DNA from: a candidate division CSSED10-310 bacterium
Lineage (GTDB): Bacteria > CSSED10-310
DNA: 64,000 nucleotides
Direction of reading: 5' to 3'
NCBI GenBank assembly: GCA_016931515.1
Contig: JAFGEQ010000005.1
Location: 1-64,000, forward strand
Shown here: positions 46,142-54,587 of the stretch, piece by piece
Position numbering within the stretch: the first letter of the stretch is position 1
Layout: each line of letters begins with the position of its first letter
The notes under the pieces: generated by a model
Database searches by the model: none
The model's input: only the letters and a program-made list of their open reading frames with translations
What the model was told of the DNA's origin: nothing
Translations under genes and position numbers: made by a program

Positions 46142-47347
46142 ATGAAAATTCTGGTCATCAATGCGGGTAGTTCATCCATTAAATTTCAAGTGTTTGAGAT
46201 GGAGACCGAACGGGTATTGTGCAAAGGTCGCGTAGAAAACATTGGATCTCACAAGATTGGAAAAGTGCTGTTACGATGCAAGCAAAAAGGAAAGTATGAA
46301 GAGAAACAACACATGGAGGATCATCGGCAGGCATTGATGAAAATCCTGCAGGTGATAACGTCTGATCGTTTTGAAATTCTGGAGTCGATTGATGAAATCA
46401 GGGCTGTCGGTCATCGTGTGGTTCATGGCGGGGAGCATTTCACGGGATCATGTATTGTCAACGCTGAGATGATAGATGCGATGGAGGCTTGTATTGATCT
46501 TGCTCCATTACACAATCCACCGAATATTCTCGGAATTAAAGTGTGTCATGATATTCTGCCGGGAATACCGCAGGTTGGCGTCTTCGATACAGCGTTTCAT
46601 CAGACGATGGAACCCGATGCCTACCTCTACGGGCTTCCATATGAACTCTACGAAAAATATAAGATAAGACGATTCGGATTTCATGGAACATCCCATATGT
46701 TTTGCTGCCAGGAGGCCGCCAGATTGCTTAATCGTTCGTTGGAGGAGTTAAAAATTATTACGTGTCATCTTGGCAATGGTGCGTCTGTCGCAGCGATTCG
46801 ATACGGACGGTCGATCGATACCTCCATGGGATTCACACCGCTCGAAGGCCTTGTCATGGGAACCCGGTGCGGAGATCTGGATCCAGCCATCGTTCCATTT
46901 CTGATGGAGAAAGAAAAACTGGATTTTGAAGGTGTGAGTCGGCTGTTGAATCATGAGTCGGGAATGCTGGGTCTGGCAGGAATCGATTCATATGATATGC
47001 GCGATATATTAAAAGCTGCCGAAGAAGGCAATATGAGGGCGGCGTTGAGCATACGATTGTATTGTCTAAGGCTTCGCAAATACATTGGAGCCTATATTGC
47101 CGAATTGGGTGGCGTTGATGCCATAGTGTTCACAGGCGGCGTCGGTGAAAACAATCCATCAATACGTGAAGGAACACTGAAAAACATGGAGTTTCTGGGA
47201 ATAAACCTGGACCCGCATCGCAATGAAACACTCGAAAATGAACTGATCTCTAATGGGCGAGTGGCTGTTATGGTCATCGCGACCAATGAGGAACTGGTCA
47301 TCGCCCGAGAAGCGCATCGCCTGGTCGGCGAAACTCTAACAAAATAG
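46142..47347 (+). CDS. ackA: Acetate kinase
   Basis: A 401-residue acetate kinase, which makes ATP from acetyl phosphate in fermentation or activates acetate in the reverse direction. The family blocks ILVINAGSSSIKF, HRVVHGGE, VFDTAFHQTM, RRFGFHGTSH, CHLGNGASVAAI, GFTPLEGLVMGTRCGDLDP and VFTGGVGENNP are all present, with the catalytic Arg and Asp residues in place. GGGGG lies 7 bases before the ATG. Its usual partner pta is not in the window. It converges on the bamD-like gene with only two bases between stops. Confidence 0.98.
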   Translation: MKILVINAGSSSIKFQVFEMETERVLCKGRVENIGSHKIGKVLLRCKQKGKYEEKQHMEDHRQALMKILQVITSDRFEILESIDEIRAVGHRVVHGGEHFTGSCIVNAEMIDAMEACIDLAPLHNPPNILGIKVCHDILPGIPQVGVFDTAFHQTMEPDAYLYGLPYELYEKYKIRRFGFHGTSHMFCCQEAARLLNRSLEELKIITCHLGNGASVAAIRYGRSIDTSMGFTPLEGLVMGTRCGDLDPAIVPFLMEKEKLDFEGVSRLLNHESGMLGLAGIDSYDMRDILKAAEEGNMRAALSIRLYCLRLRKYIGAYIAELGGVDAIVFTGGVGENNPSIREGTLKNMEFLGINLDPHRNETLENELISNGRVAVMVIATNEELVIAREAHRLVGETLTK

Positions 47348-47349
47348 AA

Positions 47350-48081
47350 TTACAGACTTTTTAATGCCTTCTTAGCGCGCTGTTGATACTTGTTGCCGGT
47401 ATCGATGGCCGCTGCTTTCATCAGATATTCCCTGGCCTGTTCCCGATCATGGGTTCGTATCAGCGATTTGGCGATATAATACAAAGCTTCCTGGCGAATA
47501 GCGTCAGAAACATCAACTTTTGTTACCGGAACCAGCCTGTTAAGAGCAGCATCATACAGACCCATCCTGAAATATGCTCGACCCACTTCGATTTCATGCA
47601 TTTGCAGATGATCGATAATGTCATGCAGAAAGCCCTTTACTTTGACCGTGTCCGGATGATCCGGATAACGATTTAAAAACTCTTCCAAACTGGATTTTGC
47701 ATCCAGCGCTATCGTTGTATCCCGCTCCGGGCTGAGGATGCTGTGAAACTTGCTCATTGCAAGGTAATATTGTGCTTGAGGAGCAAGTTTATGACCAGGA
47801 TTGAACTCCAAGAACAGCTCGAATTCAATGGACGCCTTGGAGTAATTTTTCCGAAAATATTGGGCTTCCGCCAATTTAAACTGACTCATTGTCGCATAAT
47901 CACTGGTGGGGTAGTCGTCTCTTATTCGTTCAAATTGATCAGTGGCAACCCGATAATTACCATCCTCCATGTAGTAGTTGCCCAGCGCATAGAGATCCTC
48001 CGGAGACAGAAGGATGATTGTGTGAGTGCAACCGGCCAAGAAAAGAATAACTATCACGATCAACGACTGGTAAATTCTCAT
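47350..48081 (-). CDS. BamD-like outer-membrane assembly lipoprotein
   Basis: A 243-residue lipoprotein with lipobox LAGC (Cys18). The mature part is built of TPR-like repeats (LYALGNYYMEDGNYRVATDQFERIRDDYPTSDYA, then FRKNYSKASIEFELFLEFNPGH) as in BamD/YfiO, the essential partner of BamA in outer-membrane protein insertion. Length matches BamD. The last repeat group (HDREQAREYLMKAAAID) is a further TPR. YbgF/CpoB-type lipoproteins are the main alternative. The start overlaps the upstream diguanylate cyclase by 4 bp. Confidence 0.82.
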   Translation of the reverse strand: MRIYQSLIVIVILFLAGCTHTIILLSPEDLYALGNYYMEDGNYRVATDQFERIRDDYPTSDYATMSQFKLAEAQYFRKNYSKASIEFELFLEFNPGHKLAPQAQYYLAMSKFHSILSPERDTTIALDAKSSLEEFLNRYPDHPDTVKVKGFLHDIIDHLQMHEIEVGRAYFRMGLYDAALNRLVPVTKVDVSDAIRQEALYYIAKSLIRTHDREQAREYLMKAAAIDTGNKYQQRAKKALKSL

Positions 48082-49475
48082 GTGTTTTTACCTTCTACAA
48101 GTTCACGGAACATAAGGAGATGTCCGCGACCCTGCTCCTTGGCTGCGTACATAGCGGTATCGGCAGCATGAATGATGGCATTCAAATTGTCTCCATCCGA
48201 AGGGAACTCCGCTATTCCTGCACTGGCTGACAGGCGGATGTCCGAATCGATGACAACAGTTTCGATGGCGGAGATAACTTTTCCGGTGATCGCCTTGGAT
48301 GCGACAGAATCTTTTCCGGGAATAACTAAAACAAACTCATCACCGCCAAATCGTCCTGATAGGCATGATGACATCAGGGAATCTCTGATCTTGGCGGCTG
48401 TCTGGCGAAGTGCTCGGTTTCCTGCAGTATGGCCGTGCAGAAGATTGATCTTTTTGAAACCGTCAAGGTCGATAAAAACCAGTGAGAAAGGCTCCCCCGC
48501 ATTGATTAAACGATCTAGAAAATCCTGGATAAACCCGAAATTATACGTTCCGGTAAGATCATCGATACGGCTCAGAGTTTCGGTTTGATCATAGACAAAT
48601 GCATTTCCGAGTGCGACAGAGGAGAATGCTGCCAGTACTTCGAATCGCTCGAGTTCAGCGTCGCTGAATGAACGGGTTTTACTCAATTGAGCGACCACGA
48701 TGAAACCCAGCAGATGTCCTTTTGAGATAAATGGCATAAGCAGTAGAGTCTGAGCGGACGGAAAGTGGCCGGTTATTGGAGTGAGCCAGGATGGTTCAGA
48801 AAAAGGATGATCAGCCGAGACGGGTTTTGTCATCTGTCCCAGGGTCGTTTTAAGATCAGAGCGGATACGAAAAGATGGCGTAAGCCTCAGAGTCTGCGAC
48901 TCAGGTGCTTGATTGATCGCGCGCAGACGGCAATTCACCCCAGTTCCGTCGATTGTAAAAAGAGCATGAACGTCGGCCGCCAGAACTGAAGCTGCTCGAT
49001 CGACAACCAGCTGAAACAACTCGTGATGGGCCAGGGTTCTGGTTAAGCGGATGCCGCTTTCCACAATCTCGTCCAGGCGACGTTTTCTATAATTAAGCTG
49101 GTCTTCGATCGTCACTAGTTCAGCGAGATCTTTCGATATTGAAATCTGTTTCCGGAGAGTATGAACAATTACAGCGGGAGGTGTATCTGAATCCAATTGA
49201 ACATCCAGGAGAGTAATCGGATCGTTCCTGTTGCCGTCGTCACTCAATTCGATCCCGATGATAGGGCAGGATAAACCTTTCAGGGCCGAGAAAACAGGGT
49301 CTGGAACACGTCCCCGTCCATGAAACCAGGTAACAACGGCATCCGGAACGATGGATGACGTTGCTTGAAAAAATACTTTCATGCCAGCCAGATTCATCGC
49401 CTGAACAATGGCGTTACATCCGCTTGTTTGATCCCCGTCTGGGAAAAATATCTTGAATTCACTGCTGGTACTCAT
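48078..49475 (-). CDS. GAF-GGDEF diguanylate cyclase
   Basis: A 465-residue cytoplasmic diguanylate cyclase. Residues about 1-115 look like a receiver-type fold without a clear phospho-acceptor; a short coiled coil follows, then GAF (about 140-300) and GGDEF (about 305-460). The active site is SGRFGGDEFVLVI with DDLTGTYNFGF and FIDLDGFKKIN; the RxxD inhibitory site is missing. It should convert two GTP to cyclic di-GMP. There is no visible ribosome-binding site before the ATG at 49475. It overlaps the bamD-like gene by 4 bp, an odd pairing of signalling and membrane assembly. Confidence 0.94.
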   Translation of the reverse strand: MSTSSEFKIFFPDGDQTSGCNAIVQAMNLAGMKVFFQATSSIVPDAVVTWFHGRGRVPDPVFSALKGLSCPIIGIELSDDGNRNDPITLLDVQLDSDTPPAVIVHTLRKQISISKDLAELVTIEDQLNYRKRRLDEIVESGIRLTRTLAHHELFQLVVDRAASVLAADVHALFTIDGTGVNCRLRAINQAPESQTLRLTPSFRIRSDLKTTLGQMTKPVSADHPFSEPSWLTPITGHFPSAQTLLLMPFISKGHLLGFIVVAQLSKTRSFSDAELERFEVLAAFSSVALGNAFVYDQTETLSRIDDLTGTYNFGFIQDFLDRLINAGEPFSLVFIDLDGFKKINLLHGHTAGNRALRQTAAKIRDSLMSSCLSGRFGGDEFVLVIPGKDSVASKAITGKVISAIETVVIDSDIRLSASAGIAEFPSDGDNLNAIIHAADTAMYAAKEQGRGHLLMFRELVEGKNT

Positions 49476-49503
49476 GGCAGTCCATATTCTAGCGTTATTC
49501 CTC

Positions 49504-49509
49504 TATAAT
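49504..49509 (+). promoter_or_regulatory. -10 element upstream of pfk
   Basis: A perfect TATAAT, 77 bases before the chosen pfk start; no matching -35 is seen. Confidence 0.4.
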
Positions 49510-49585
49510 GTGAAGCGGTATTCGACAGCTTGATTTATCAGTGTCTTCCGGAGACAATAGACAGGATTATAAGGAGTATCGAGCA

Positions 49586-50902
49586 ATGAAATGGCTGAAT
49601 GACAGACTGGGCGGGTTGACTTTCCCTTCACCGTTGAAGCTATCCAGTCATCGTGGTGATCAGATCGCTGATTTTGTCGATGATGATGCCAGGATATTAG
49701 TGGAAAACGATTGGAATGTACTGCAGAAGCAGGCTAAGGAACCCGTGGAGTTGGAGTTTTTTGAAAAATCAGGTCCCCGTGCAAGGATACATTTTGATCC
49801 AGGGAGTATTCGGGCTGCCATTGTGACTTGCGGCGGATTATGTCCGGGTGTGAACGATGTAATCCGAAGCCTGGTCATGCAACTTCACTACCACTATGGA
49901 ATCAGTGAAATTTTAGGGATTCGATACGGATTTCAGGGGATGAGTATTCGTGAAGCAGGTACGGCAATCATCCTCACACCATCTGTTGTTGAAACAATTC
50001 ATACATATGGTGGCAGCCTTCTTGGTTCATCCCGTGGCCCCTTGTCTCCAATAGAAATGGTGGATTTTTTACAAAGACGAAATATCCGGCTGCTATTCGC
50101 TATAGGCGGAGACGGTACCTTAAGAGGTGCAATGACAATCAATGAAGAATGCAGGAAGAGAGCGTTTGATGCAGCGATCGTGGGTATTCCAAAAACGATC
50201 GATAATGATATCGCATTTATCGACCGGAGTTTCGGATTCTCTACTGCAGTCGAGAAAGCAACTGAAGTATTGGCATGTGCGCATGCAGAGGCTCACGGAG
50301 CTCAAAACGGGATAGGTCTCGTAAAACTGATGGGTAGGAATTCCGGTCTTATCGCCGCCAGATCATCCATCGCGAGCGGATATGTCAATTTCGTACTTGT
50401 TCCGGAATTGCCTTTTGATCTTGATGGAGACAACGGATTTCTTGCTCACCTGCAGCATCGCCTGGAAACCCGGGGGCATGCTGTGATTGCCGTCGCTGAA
50501 GGCGCCGGCCAGGATTTATTCGTGACAACAAACAGTACAACTGACGCGTCAGGCAACGTACGTTTCGAAGATATCGGATTATATCTGAAGCAGCAGATCA
50601 CTTCATATTTCGAAAAGAAAGGAATTTCGTGTACCTTGAAATATATCGATCCAAGTTACATTATTCGATCAACTCCCGCAAATACAGAAGATAACATTTA
50701 CTGCACGGAACTCGGGCAGCATGCCGTACATGCTGCGTTCGCGGGTCGGACGGGAACGGTCGTAGGATCATGGCACCAGGAGTTTGTCATGATACCCATG
50801 TCATTGGCAACCGCTCAGAGAAAAGTAATCGATCTTGATGGCCATGAATGGCTGGCTGTCCTCCAGGCCACAGGACAACCTCATCTTATGAAAAATACCT
50901 GA
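49586..50902 (+). CDS. 6-phosphofructokinase, ATP-dependent long type
   Basis: A 438-residue phosphofructokinase of the larger clade shared with plants, trypanosomes and many bacteria. Motifs are TCGGLCPGVNDVIR, YGFQGM, AIGGDGTLRGA, GIPKTIDNDI and KLMGRNSGLIAA. GGDGT (Gly, not the Asp of diphosphate-dependent forms) points to ATP as phosphate donor, while PKTIDND with Lys is also known from this ATP-using clade; a PPi preference cannot be fully excluded. ATG at 49586 is chosen because AAGGAG lies 9 bases before it; a GTG 15 codons earlier has no such site. Its stop is one base from the stop of the convergent TRAP permease gene. Confidence 0.93.
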   Translation: MKWLNDRLGGLTFPSPLKLSSHRGDQIADFVDDDARILVENDWNVLQKQAKEPVELEFFEKSGPRARIHFDPGSIRAAIVTCGGLCPGVNDVIRSLVMQLHYHYGISEILGIRYGFQGMSIREAGTAIILTPSVVETIHTYGGSLLGSSRGPLSPIEMVDFLQRRNIRLLFAIGGDGTLRGAMTINEECRKRAFDAAIVGIPKTIDNDIAFIDRSFGFSTAVEKATEVLACAHAEAHGAQNGIGLVKLMGRNSGLIAARSSIASGYVNFVLVPELPFDLDGDNGFLAHLQHRLETRGHAVIAVAEGAGQDLFVTTNSTTDASGNVRFEDIGLYLKQQITSYFEKKGISCTLKYIDPSYIIRSTPANTEDNIYCTELGQHAVHAAFAGRTGTVVGSWHQEFVMIPMSLATAQRKVIDLDGHEWLAVLQATGQPHLMKNT

Positions 50903-50903
50903 T

Positions 50904-52160
50904 TTATCCAACCAGCCACAATGATACGGCCGGTACGTAAGTAATGATCAGCAGTGCGATGATCATGATTACCAGGAACGGAATACACGCGAAATAAAGA
51001 TCAACGACGGGTCTCTTAAAACGCAAGGATGCAATAAACAAGTTCAGTCCGACAGGTGGAGTCATATAACCGATGTTCAGATTGGCTAGAAAAATGATGC
51101 CGAGATGGATGGGATCGATGCCGAACTCCCGGGATATCGGAAGAATCAGTGGTACGACGACGACAAGAGCTGAGAAGATATCCAACATGCAGCCTACAAT
51201 CAGAAGGAAGATATTCAAGGCGATCAGAAATGCAATCCGGCTATCGATGAAATGCTGAAGGTTTTCCAGGATTTTCATGGGTATTTCGGCATCGAGAAGG
51301 CAGTTTGTATAGGCCAGCGAACAACCCATGATGATCATGATACCACCCACCAGAACCATACTTTTTCGTGCGATCAATCCCAATTCCGCCCCCCCGATTT
51401 CCCTATAAAGAACCATTTCTACAAACAGAACGAGGAATGCTGAAAAAACAGCCGCTTCGGATATCGCCAGAACGCCGGAATAAATACCGGATAGAATCAG
51501 AATCGGAAGTGGCACTTCATAACGGGCATCCCAGAGTGCGACACCAAGTTCTTTCCATTGAAATGTTGGTCGATCGACCTTGAATTTGAGCGCTTTTCGA
51601 CTACTGAAAACCGCTAAGAGTAACAGGATAAGAATTCCGGGAAGGATTCCTGCCTTGAAAAGGTCATCGATCGATACTTCGGCGATGACTCCGTAGAGGA
51701 TCAAGGGAAGACTCGGCGCGAACAACAATCCCAGACTCCCGGATGATGTGATCAGACCAAGTGAGAAGCGCTCCTGATACTCTTCCTTTATAAGTGCAGG
51801 GTAGATTAACCCTCCAAGGGCGATTATTGTAACTCCGGACGCACCGGTAAACGCTGTGAAAAGCGCACAGGCGATGATGCAGACAATGGCCAGTCCCCCG
51901 GGCATCCATCCAAAGAGAGCTTTCGACAAGCGGACGAGCCGTTCAGGTGCCTTGCTGTAGGCGAGGATATACCCGGAGAAAGTAAAGAGAGGAATCGGCA
52001 ACAGCATTGGCATATTGGCGAGCCGGTACAATTCAATCGACATCAACGTCAGGTCATATTGCATATGATGCAGCTGTACCAGGGCGTTGGCGGAGATGAT
52101 AACGAAAAGGGGTGTTCCCAGCAGTGCAAGCACGATGGTGATCAATCCGCTGAGAATCAT
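50904..52160 (-). CDS. TRAP transporter large permease (DctM)
   Basis: A 418-residue membrane protein with 11-13 predicted helices, the DctM subunit that forms the sodium-driven transport path. Family blocks include IPLFTFSGYILA, TAFTGASGVTIIALGGLIYPAL, GSLGLLFAPSLPLILYGVIAEVSID and NLNIGYMTPPVGLNLF. Ligand identity is set by the DctP protein and unknown here. The start overlaps dctQ by 4 bp. It is the last gene of the TatT-DctP-DctQ-DctM set. Confidence 0.96.
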   Translation of the reverse strand: MILSGLITIVLALLGTPLFVIISANALVQLHHMQYDLTLMSIELYRLANMPMLLPIPLFTFSGYILAYSKAPERLVRLSKALFGWMPGGLAIVCIIACALFTAFTGASGVTIIALGGLIYPALIKEEYQERFSLGLITSSGSLGLLFAPSLPLILYGVIAEVSIDDLFKAGILPGILILLLLAVFSSRKALKFKVDRPTFQWKELGVALWDARYEVPLPILILSGIYSGVLAISEAAVFSAFLVLFVEMVLYREIGGAELGLIARKSMVLVGGIMIIMGCSLAYTNCLLDAEIPMKILENLQHFIDSRIAFLIALNIFLLIVGCMLDIFSALVVVVPLILPISREFGIDPIHLGIIFLANLNIGYMTPPVGLNLFIASLRFKRPVVDLYFACIPFLVIMIIALLIITYVPAVSLWLVG

Positions 52161-52651
52161 GAAGAGATCTCCGATTCCGATCTGCCGGCAAGACGAAGAT
52201 CCTGTGCGGTGTGTATCAGAAACCGCAAACTCATTGTTGTAAATGCGTAAGGGATGATTATTTGCCAGATCCAGAGTGGTAGACCGATAATTCTTCTATC
52301 ATTATAGATCATCTCATCCCGGATGAAGTGGATCGAAGCGTAAAGGAGGATGCTGCAGATCCCGGCTGAGAATGCATTGGTGATTGCTTGAATCAGGTGC
52401 CGCTTTCTACCGGAAACAAAACGACTTACGATGTCGATGGTGATGTGTTCCTTCTGCCGGGTAGCCAGGATAGCTCCCCAAAGTCCGGTCCATAAAACCA
52501 GGTGGTAGATGATTTCATCGCCTGATTCGAAGCCTGAATTAGCCAGAAGGCGCCCGCCCACCTGTCCGAAACACAGAAGAAGTAACGCTGCGAGAAGGAG
52601 CACCATTACGGAGTTTTCAAACCACTGATAGATCCTTGTCAGGGTCTTCAC
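52157..52651 (-). CDS. TRAP transporter small permease (DctQ)
   Basis: A 164-residue four-helix membrane protein. The DctQ pattern is plain: helix 2-3 region RRLLANSGFESGDEIIYHLVLWTGLWGAILATRQKEHITIDIV (read as separate blocks FESGDEIIY, LWTGLWGA and KEHITID). It associates with DctM to hold the elevator domain. Four bases separate it from dctP and it overlaps dctM by 4 bp. Confidence 0.94.
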   Translation of the reverse strand: MKTLTRIYQWFENSVMVLLLAALLLLCFGQVGGRLLANSGFESGDEIIYHLVLWTGLWGAILATRQKEHITIDIVSRFVSGRKRHLIQAITNAFSAGICSILLYASIHFIRDEMIYNDRRIIGLPLWIWQIIIPYAFTTMSLRFLIHTAQDLRLAGRSESEISS

Positions 52652-52655
52652 ATTT

Positions 52656-53684
52656 TCAACTCGGGGAGTGTGCAGTTCTATATTCCGTCAGAGTATCGCT
52701 CACACTTCGGAAAAATTCCGCACTCTCCGCATCTTTCTGCAGATCCGTTACGACGTTCCCGAAAACCTTTTGCAGATCCGATGTCAACTCCGGACCGGGC
52801 TTCTTGATCGACACATTCTTACCCGATATTACTCCTCGGGCTTTTTGATCTTCCTCCCGGGTTTTGCGAGTGATCTCCAGAGCATGTTTCTGCACAAGGT
52901 CTCTAACAATTAAACGAACATCATCGGGAATTTTTTCCCATGTCTGGCTTTTCAATACAAAGGCTCCAAAAGAATGAGTTAATGGAAGATCGATCATTTC
53001 GCGGACCCTGGTGAACCACTGGAGGGATACGATACCGGTCGGAGTATTGAAGACGGTGTTCAGTAAACCGGTTTGAAGAGCCGTCATCACATCTCCTATT
53101 CCGACGGCAATGGGAGTCACTCCGAGGTGTGAATACATGGCAGTCATGACCGGATCATTATCCCATAGCCAGGCCTTGGCATTTTTCATATCTTCTATTT
53201 TTTCGATCGGGACGGTTGTATAGGTATATGTGAATCCAAGGCTCATCATTCCAAGAACCTCATACCCTTTCGATTGCAGGCTGGTAAAAAGATATCCGGA
53301 TTGCCGATCCAAATAATAATCAACCTCATCGGACGTCTTAAAAATTCCTGGATATGTTAAAACATATATATCACTGTTCATCTTGGAAAGAGCATTCGTA
53401 GTGAATAGAGCGCCATCGAGCTGACCGACCCGGATTTTCCGGAGAACAACGTCGTCATCCCCCATTATACCACCCGGATACACCTTTATTTTGATTGATC
53501 CATTCGTGGCCGTCTCCAGATCCTTGTTGAGTAAATCGATCTCCTGCATCCAAATACTGCCTTCCGGTGCCATGGTTGCAAGCTTCAAAGTCAGAGCAGA
53601 TGCATGAATCGTTGCAGGGATGGACAACGCCACTCCAAATATGACTGCAATTCCAAATACTATGATTGTTCTATACGTGATCAT
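52656..53684 (-). CDS. TRAP transporter substrate-binding protein (DctP)
   Basis: A 342-residue periplasmic binding protein with a type I signal peptide (cleavage near IHA-SA, about residue 29). Family blocks are LKLATMAPEGSIW, GSIKIKVYPGGIMGDDDVVLRKIRVGQLDG, AKAWLWDNDPVMTAMYSHLGVTPI and DVMTALQTGLLN. The Arg that normally binds a carboxylate in DctP proteins falls in the segment NAKAWLWDN, where the usual Arg-x-Arg is not seen, so the ligand may not be a simple C4-dicarboxylate. Together with the preceding TatT gene this is the TatPT type, which in Treponema binds hydrophobic molecules. Confidence 0.95.
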   Translation of the reverse strand: MITYRTIIVFGIAVIFGVALSIPATIHASALTLKLATMAPEGSIWMQEIDLLNKDLETATNGSIKIKVYPGGIMGDDDVVLRKIRVGQLDGALFTTNALSKMNSDIYVLTYPGIFKTSDEVDYYLDRQSGYLFTSLQSKGYEVLGMMSLGFTYTYTTVPIEKIEDMKNAKAWLWDNDPVMTAMYSHLGVTPIAVGIGDVMTALQTGLLNTVFNTPTGIVSLQWFTRVREMIDLPLTHSFGAFVLKSQTWEKIPDDVRLIVRDLVQKHALEITRKTREEDQKARGVISGKNVSIKKPGPELTSDLQKVFGNVVTDLQKDAESAEFFRSVSDTLTEYRTAHSPS

Positions 53685-53698
53685 TCATCCTCCAGTGA

Positions 53699-54565
53699 TC
53701 AAAACAGATCCTCTGTTTGTTCCAGATACAGCGCAGCTCGTTCCCTTGCAATCGCATTCATCAGGTTAAGATTCGGATCCGGACATTGTGATGGAGAATC
53801 TACAATTTCCTGAAGAACATGGGTGAATAACTCGATATCAAAGGCGGCTCTTGCGTAATACCGCGCATAAAGAAGCTTGGGTAGCATGGCATAAGGGCCT
53901 GCAAATTCCATGGCTTTGTGAAAATGTCCCCGGGATTTCTCCAGATCGCGCCCGATAGTTGCAGGTTGAACAGCATAATACATTCCGAAAAACAGATGAG
54001 CGGCACCATCCTGATATGCCTCATCCAACTGGAGAACTCGCTCCAATGCGGCGATTACATACGGTAAATCTGCAAGTGCTACGATTGAATCCGGACTCAC
54101 GGTTATCCAGGAGGCCCAGGCGTTGGCCGGCCAGAACAGGTATTTTACATCGCTGAGAGATAATTTTTGCAACTCGGATTCCCACTCATCGATAGACATC
54201 CGGTTGACCGCAATCCAGCCAAAACGGGTTTTCCACAGTGCAAAACCATATTCCAGGGCTTGATCCAGCAATGTATATGCCCGGTTTCTGTCAGTTCCCA
54301 GAACAAACGCCGACGCGTAAGCGGAGTAGACCTGGACGCCGCTTAGTAACAACCCCGGATCATCGGGATTACGAAGAATCAATCCATCCGTTACGAGCAG
54401 AAATGACGCGGATCCGTCTCTGGCCAACCCCACATCACGCTGCCGGTATAACGCCGTCGTCATATCATCAACCGCGTGGTTGGCGAGTCGCCGAACTGAG
54501 CAGCCGTTCAGCAGCATTAGCACAGCCATCAAATATAATAGTGAATTCGGATTTCGGATCTTCAA
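53699..54565 (-). CDS. TRAP-associated lipoprotein TatT
   Basis: A 288-residue predicted lipoprotein with lipobox LLNGC and TPR-like helices, matching the TAtT family that pairs with TRAP binding proteins. Family-like segments are RRLANHAVDDM, AYTLLDQALEYGFALWKTRFGW and YVIAALERVLQLDEAYQDGAAHLFFGMYY (read as blocks). In Treponema pallidum TatT forms trimers that dock DctP-like TatP and have a hydrophobic pore. I favour the TTG start at 54565: AGGG lies nearby and it gives a short basic signal peptide; an ATG at 54628 would overlap the preceding acyl-CoA dehydrogenase gene by 41 bp. dctP follows after 14 bases. Confidence 0.86.
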   Translation of the reverse strand: MKIRNPNSLLYLMAVLMLLNGCSVRRLANHAVDDMTTALYRQRDVGLARDGSASFLLVTDGLILRNPDDPGLLLSGVQVYSAYASAFVLGTDRNRAYTLLDQALEYGFALWKTRFGWIAVNRMSIDEWESELQKLSLSDVKYLFWPANAWASWITVSPDSIVALADLPYVIAALERVLQLDEAYQDGAAHLFFGMYYAVQPATIGRDLEKSRGHFHKAMEFAGPYAMLPKLLYARYYARAAFDIELFTHVLQEIVDSPSQCPDPNLNLMNAIARERAALYLEQTEDLF

Positions 54566-54587
54566 GATTTTACCCTGTTTGATGCGG

